Origin: Pisaster brevispinus
Lineage: Eukaryota; Echinodermata; Asteroidea; Forcipulatida; Asteriidae
Reading direction: 5' to 3'
Length of the DNA: 64,000 nucleotides
Assembly (NCBI GenBank): GCA_023634235.1
Contig: JAMKCF010000008.1
Location: forward strand, 20,206,500 to 20,270,499
The notes below the pieces were generated by a model, which saw only the letters and a program-made list of their open reading frames with translations, searched no databases and was not told the origin of the DNA. Below, one piece after another: positions 62,641 to 64,000 of the stretch (its first letter is position 1; each line of letters opens with the position of its first letter). The position numbers and the translations under genes were made by a program.

Positions 62641-62796
62641 CATTAAGTGCACTACCAACGGCTCCGACAATGGAGTTCCGCCCAACTGGGCGTGTGTATC
62701 CCTAGCTGGCTCCCCTCCTACGATAGAATACTACGGGTACAGTTTGATTAGTCCAACATCGTTAACATATTCATCGTTTTCTTAGGAATTACTGGG

Positions 62797-62836
62797 CACG
62801 TGTAACATGTGGAAGGCATGTTAGTGGCATGTTAGT
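62797..62836. promoter_or_regulatory. E-box and 11-bp direct repeat upstream of Irx
   Basis: A palindromic CACGTG E-box at 62797-62802 is followed by two exact adjacent copies of GGCATGTTAGT at 62815-62836. The pair may be a duplicated factor-binding site in the upstream region of Irx. No factor can be named with confidence. Confidence 0.25.
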
Positions 62837-62840
62837 ACAA

Positions 62841-64000
62841 GAAGGCTAGATTTGCTAGGTCTGTTAACTCGTCCATATTAGCTCTCGCATTTGGCTGCGG
62901 CAGACAAGCCAATAAGGCGATGCGGTTGCGCTGTTCCGCAGCGCTCATCACCCAATCGTCCCGTTAGCGTTGGAGCCCGCCATCAAGCGGCCATCTCGCG
63001 ACAACTCACTCCCATCAAGCGATGATGGATGGGGTAATAATGCATTCACGGGATCCCGTTTCTGTCTACCGTCGCCCCTCGGTGACCATAAAAAGCCCGT
63101 CTTTTTTCTCTCTTTCTCCGGCTGGCGTATCAGTAGCTAACACCTCCGGGGGGTTTAGCGTTCCATGTGACCGATTCAAGGTAGTTTACCCTTTTACAAA
63201 TTTTCGTGTTGAACAGATTACTTGCATTGAATGGAAGAAAATAGTCTTTTTGTCTAAACACTGTCAACGATACACATGCGTTACTTTAGGGCGAGAAAAT
63301 TAGGCGGTCAAAATGCGTTCACTTTCGGTCAAAAACCTCAAAATGGACAAAGGGGGGTTACAAATTCACCTTGAAATTCCGGTCATGCAGAGATGCTTGA
63401 CATAAGGTTATTGGCGTTTGTTAATGTCACTTCTTTCTTACCAGTCTAAATGGATTTGAAAATTACCCCCCGAGTTTGTGGTTGAGTGAAAAGTAATGAT
63501 ATTTAAGTAAAATCTATTACAAGGAAAATGGGTCGTGCATTGAACCATGGCGTTTTTAGAAAATAAATTATTTGTGTATTATTGAGATCTTCTTTGAAAA
63601 AGTTGTAATGCTTGAAATCAGGGAGGGTGCTATAGTAAAGCCCCATTGTAAAGAGGAACAATTTTGTTGAGGAATTGTTTTCATTTGTTTTTTTTTTTTA
63701 GTATATGAATAGACCCAATGAATTTAAATAATGCCATATAAACTGGTTAGAATATTAGAGTCGGTGTGCTATCAAAATAGAAGCGCGATTGTTTTTGGTA
63801 GAAAGTGCTTGAACAAATTAAATATTTGATTAAGTCTACACTATTATCGGTTGTGGTAAAACTGCAATGTTGTTTTTTTGTTGGGTTTCACTTTAATTGT
63901 TTTATTTGTTGTTGTTTTATTTAATGGGGCGAAAGTGGGTCGTTACACAACTCACTGACAAATCTATATTGGTGCTACCACAAACCTTATTTTAGTTTCT
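62841..64000. other. Upstream flank of Irx
   Basis: No coding sequence was recognised. The part up to about 63170 is GC-balanced with several CpGs. Beyond about 63300 it becomes AT-rich. Confidence 0.6.

Noticed and set aside
1..64000. CRISPR arrays, operons, rRNA genes, prophage
   Set aside because: The tandem arrays here are minisatellites with continuous units rather than spacer-separated repeats. Everything else fits a metazoan nuclear genome.

Overview
This is eukaryotic nuclear DNA. It is AT-rich, dominated by non-coding sequence, and holds one recognisable multi-exon gene with GT-AG introns among microsatellites, long homopolymer runs, minisatellites, small palindromic DNA-transposon remnants (MITEs) and a tRNA-derived SINE. 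The gene is an Iroquois-class (Irx) TALE homeobox gene. Its protein character, the V-SINE-like retroposon and the style of the dispersed repeats suggest an invertebrate deuterostome. An echinoderm, possibly a sea star, is my best guess, but that rests on recollection of repeat style and is not proven.

The Irx gene fills the right end on the minus strand. Six coding exons can be joined in frame: 62063-62016, 61637-61407, 60530-60457, 58159-57813, 55502-54735 and 52390-52308. They give a 516-residue protein. It starts [16 protein letters not shown], carries the TALE homeodomain with WFANARRR at residues 175-182, then an acidic stretch, the KPKIWSLA and [10 protein letters not shown] blocks, and a short separate last exon ending in TAFKPVPRR. 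An in-frame TGA lies 21 nt before the start codon. A TATA-like box about 170 nt upstream of the ATG and poly(A) signals near 51.9 and 51.7 kb are plausible gene ends.

The 52 kb to the left, downstream of Irx, shows no exon I can support. Its layout is: a dispersed repeat copy (731-1069); a hairpin MITE (6182-6275); a degenerate local duplication (11.5-11.7 kb); a long palindromic MITE (12344-12563); a TIR-bearing MITE (14685-14958) with an inverted relative near 41.4 kb; AAAT and GTT/GTC microsatellites (17.8-18.2 kb); a V-SINE-like SINE (21.2-21.6 kb); further copies of the first dispersed repeat (21.8-22.0 and 24.65-25.0 kb); a small MITE (37033-37171) next to a 26-bp minisatellite (37.6-38.05 kb); a second, irregular minisatellite (40.5-40.9 kb); and a GTTGTC microsatellite (44.35-44.54 kb). 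Between these lie repeat-poor, higher-complexity stretches, and one promoter-like block at 50.65-51.08 kb with a CRE palindrome and CCAAT boxes.

A single developmental transcription-factor gene beside a large non-coding interval is what is expected of an Iroquois regulatory landscape. Irx genes are known to sit in ancient regulatory blocks, often linked to Sowah, but I did not find a Sowah exon here. I see no CRISPR array, operon, rRNA gene, confident tRNA gene or intact transposon coding region.
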